Assembly: GCF_002980555.1 (NCBI RefSeq)
Contig: NZ_PVBT01000002.1
Coordinates: 186,001-250,000 of the forward strand
DNA from: Phyllobacterium myrsinacearum
Lineage (GTDB): Bacteria > Pseudomonadota > Alphaproteobacteria > Rhizobiales > Rhizobiaceae
DNA: 64,000 nt
Direction: 5' to 3'
Under the pieces are notes generated by a model that worked only from the letters and a program-made list of their open reading frames with translations, ran no database searches and was not told the DNA's origin. This document shows, piece after piece, positions 62,389-64,000 of this stretch. The position numbers and the translations under genes were made by a program. Numbering within the stretch: the first letter of the stretch is position 1; each line of letters opens with the position of its first letter.

Positions 62389-63588
62389 ATGCTGCTTGAA
62401 GCGTTCCGGCTGGCACTGCACTCCATGTCGCGCAACATGATGCGCTCCTTCCTGACGATGCTGGGCATTGTCATCGGCGTCGGCGCGGTGATCGCCATGG
62501 TCACCGTCGGCAATGGCACCCGCCAGAGGGTCACCGGCGAAATCTCCAAGCTCGGGACCAATCTTCTCTTCGTGTCGCCGGGCAATCCCGAACGCCGGTC
62601 AACCCTTCCGCCGCGCCCCTTTGATATCCGTGATATCGATGCGGTCCGCGACCAGGTGCCGGGCGTGGCTGCAGTTGCGCCGCTCGGCCAGGTCTCGGGC
62701 ACCGCCATCCGCGAGGGCAGCAGCCGGACCGTATCGATCGTCGGTTCCACCAATGACTACTTCACCACCATGAACTGGCAGCTTGCCACGGGCCGTAACT
62801 TCCTGGAATCGGAGGAGCGCAGCGGCCGCTCCGTCTGCATTATCGGCCCGACGGTGCAAAAGGTGCTTTTCGGCAACAGCGTGCCCGATGGCGAGCGGAT
62901 CCGCATCAACCGCATTTCCTGCGAAGTCATCGGTACGCTGCTTTCCAAGGGCAAGGCGATCGATGGGCAGGATCAGGACAATATAGTCCTCATCCCGTTC
63001 CGCATGTTCCAGCGGCGTATTGCCGGCTCGACCGACGTCTCCCTGATAACGATATCGGCGAGAGATGGAGCGACGGCGCCGGTCAAGGCGGCACTTGAGG
63101 ACCTGTTCAAGGAGCGCCGCAAAATCCGCCAGTCTGGCGACAGGGATTTCGAGGTGACCGATCTCAGCCAGATCCTCGGCATCGTTTCCATGACCACGGT
63201 GATCCTGACCGGGCTTTTATCGTCCATCGCTGCGGTCAGCCTGCTCGTCGGCGGCATCGGCATCATGAACATCATGCTGGTCTCCGTCACCGAGCGCACG
63301 CGTGAGATCGGCGTGCGCCTGGCCATCGGCGCGACGGAACGGCAGGTGCTGACGCAGTTTCTGGTCGAGGCCATCGTGCTTTGCCTGTTCGGCGGCCTGA
63401 TCGGCATGATTATCGGGCTGGCGCTTGCCTTCACGGCGGTGACTTTGATGGGCGCGCCGTTCGTGTTCGATCCGTCGATCGTTCTTATCGCCTTCGGTTT
63501 TTCCGCCCTGATCGGTGTGCTCTTCGGCTATTTCCCGGCACGCCGTGCGGCGCGAATGAACCCCATCGATGCATTGCGCTACGAGTAA
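62389..63588 (+). CDS. MacB-type ABC permease
   Basis: 399 residues. Membrane helix 1 in MMRSFLTMLGIVIGVGAVIAMV, a large periplasmic domain (residues ~60-270), and three C-terminal helices with VGGIGIMNIMLVSVTERTREIGVRLAIGATERQVLTQFLVEAIVLCLFGG, the FtsX-family signature. With the two preceding genes and a TolC-type channel it should export a peptide, lipid or macrolide-like compound. Confidence 0.93.
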   Translation: MLLEAFRLALHSMSRNMMRSFLTMLGIVIGVGAVIAMVTVGNGTRQRVTGEISKLGTNLLFVSPGNPERRSTLPPRPFDIRDIDAVRDQVPGVAAVAPLGQVSGTAIREGSSRTVSIVGSTNDYFTTMNWQLATGRNFLESEERSGRSVCIIGPTVQKVLFGNSVPDGERIRINRISCEVIGTLLSKGKAIDGQDQDNIVLIPFRMFQRRIAGSTDVSLITISARDGATAPVKAALEDLFKERRKIRQSGDRDFEVTDLSQILGIVSMTTVILTGLLSSIAAVSLLVGGIGIMNIMLVSVTERTREIGVRLAIGATERQVLTQFLVEAIVLCLFGGLIGMIIGLALAFTAVTLMGAPFVFDPSIVLIAFGFSALIGVLFGYFPARRAARMNPIDALRYE

Positions 63589-63774
63589 TCAAATAAAATG
63601 ATGTGGTCTTGAAAATACAAAATGCGGATTTTTGGTATTTACTGTTCAAAACATACGGTTAAGTCAAAGTAATTCAAAATTATCAGCAAAAATGAATTAT
63701 AACAATTTGTTAGAGATGAGGATTACTATTGAGTAATAATGGAGGCGCAAATTTATTAACATGGAGGAATGTTA
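63589..63774. other. AT-rich intergenic leader before the 26-residue peptide gene
   Basis: Clearly AT-rich by eye against GC-rich neighbours, with runs such as AAAAATGAATTATAACAATTTG. It contains two tiny frames (MEAQIY at 63739 and MEEC at 63761) whose stops lie just ahead of the peptide start; the second ends in TAATG, overlapping that start. Confidence 0.6.
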
Positions 63775-63855
63775 ATGTTTGGAGATCTCATTAAAGGTGT
63801 TCTTGAGGCTGTTGCCCATCTTATCGCTGGTATACTCGGCAGCCTGCCAATCTAA
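63775..63855 (+). CDS. 26-residue amphipathic peptide
   Basis: M-FGDLIKGVLEAVAHLIAGI-LGSLPI, one open frame ending in TAA. GGAGGA lies six bases before ATG, a near-perfect ribosome site, and a 14-base perfect hairpin follows. Hydrophobic residues recur every three to four positions (L5, I6, V9, L10, V13, L16, I17, I20, L21), with D4, K7, E11 and H15 on the other face, so a membrane-active amphipathic helix is likely. It follows a MacAB-type exporter. Candidates: exported peptide, small membrane regulator, or type I toxin. No homologue recognised. Confidence 0.6.
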   Translation: MFGDLIKGVLEAVAHLIAGILGSLPI

Positions 63856-63861
63856 TATCTT

Positions 63862-63892
63862 CGCCCGGATGTTAAGATTTAACATCCGGGCG
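63862..63892. terminator. 14-base perfect hairpin, likely bidirectional terminator
   Basis: CGCCCGGATGTTAA and TTAACATCCGGGCG with a three-base GAT loop. It lies seven bases after the peptide stop and four bases before a leftward stop codon, so it can end both transcripts. The nearest T-tract on the + strand is GTTTT ten bases later. Confidence 0.7.
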
Positions 63893-63895
63893 ATT

Positions 63896-64000
63896 CTATC
63901 GTTTTAAAGATCTTTGCCGGACATATTTTTCAAGCGCTCTTTTCGGAGTTTCCCCCGCACTCATGGCTCCCGAGACAGGACAGCTGCGCTGTTCGTTTTT
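63896..64000 (-). CDS. C-terminal fragment of an unknown leftward gene (runs off right edge)
   Basis: The leftward frame is open from the window edge to TAG at 63898-63896 and reads KNEQRSCPVSGAMSAGETPK then RALEKYVRQRSLKR. The basic helical end and the shared terminator suggest a real gene end, but 34 residues are too few to name it. Confidence 0.3.
   Translation of the reverse strand, partial: KNEQRSCPVSGAMSAGETPKRALEKYVRQRSLKR

Overview
The window reads as chromosome of an alphaproteobacterium of the order Hyphomicrobiales (Rhizobiales), most likely near Phyllobacterium, Ochrobactrum/Brucella or Mesorhizobium. Supporting signs are a GC-rich coding bias, two porins of the Brucella Omp2b type, a biotin operon in the order bioB-F-D-A-Z preceded by a GntR regulator with BioR-type boxes, a type II (eukaryote-like) glutamine synthetase behind a sigma-54 promoter, many ABC importers, and one palindromic intergenic repeat of the RIME/Bru-RS style. 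No rRNA, tRNA, CRISPR array, prophage or insertion sequence was found. The genus is an inference.

Layout. 1-2.9 kb: tip of a response regulator, then an SsuABC/TauABC-like importer. 3-6.7 kb: a STAS-MlaE permease without its usual partners, a methyltransferase divergent from a GcvA-type LysR regulator, and a free-methionine-sulfoxide reductase. 6.8-15.1 kb: a nine-gene LacI-controlled operon (ribose-type ABC importer, phosphotriesterase-like hydrolase, GATase1-like protein, BtpA/SgcQ protein, TenA-like protein, PfkB kinase); this is the best candidate for an undescribed pathway. 15.2-20.3 kb: Prc protease, amino-acid permease, porin. 20.7-26.6 kb: bioR and bioBFDAZ. 26.6-32.7 kb: TetR repressor and an RND efflux system with two adaptor lipoproteins. 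32.7-38 kb: CoA-transferase III/racemase-like enzyme, second porin, a two-wHTH regulator, a TetR regulator and a small unknown gene. 38-40.3 kb: glnII and two small proteins.

40.4-48.4 kb: GNAT, NagZ-like GH3 hydrolase and a five-gene dipeptide/oligosaccharide-type importer followed by an AraC regulator, which suggests uptake of GlcNAc-containing oligomers. 48.4-56 kb: an importer, SIS isomerase/deglycase and PfkB kinase read leftwards and controlled by a divergent ROK repressor; its gene content matches the Bacillus frl system for Amadori compounds. 56-60.1 kb: class III aminotransferase with a divergent XRE-cupin regulator, a PAS-LuxR regulator, and a two-subunit 3-oxoacid CoA-transferase. 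60.4-63.6 kb: a MacAB-like tripartite ABC exporter, followed by an AT-rich segment that encodes a 26-residue amphipathic peptide with a strong ribosome site and a strong hairpin after it.

The recurring design is catabolic cassettes of importer plus sugar kinase or hydrolase with a local repressor, and many of the regulators have a palindrome next to their start codon.
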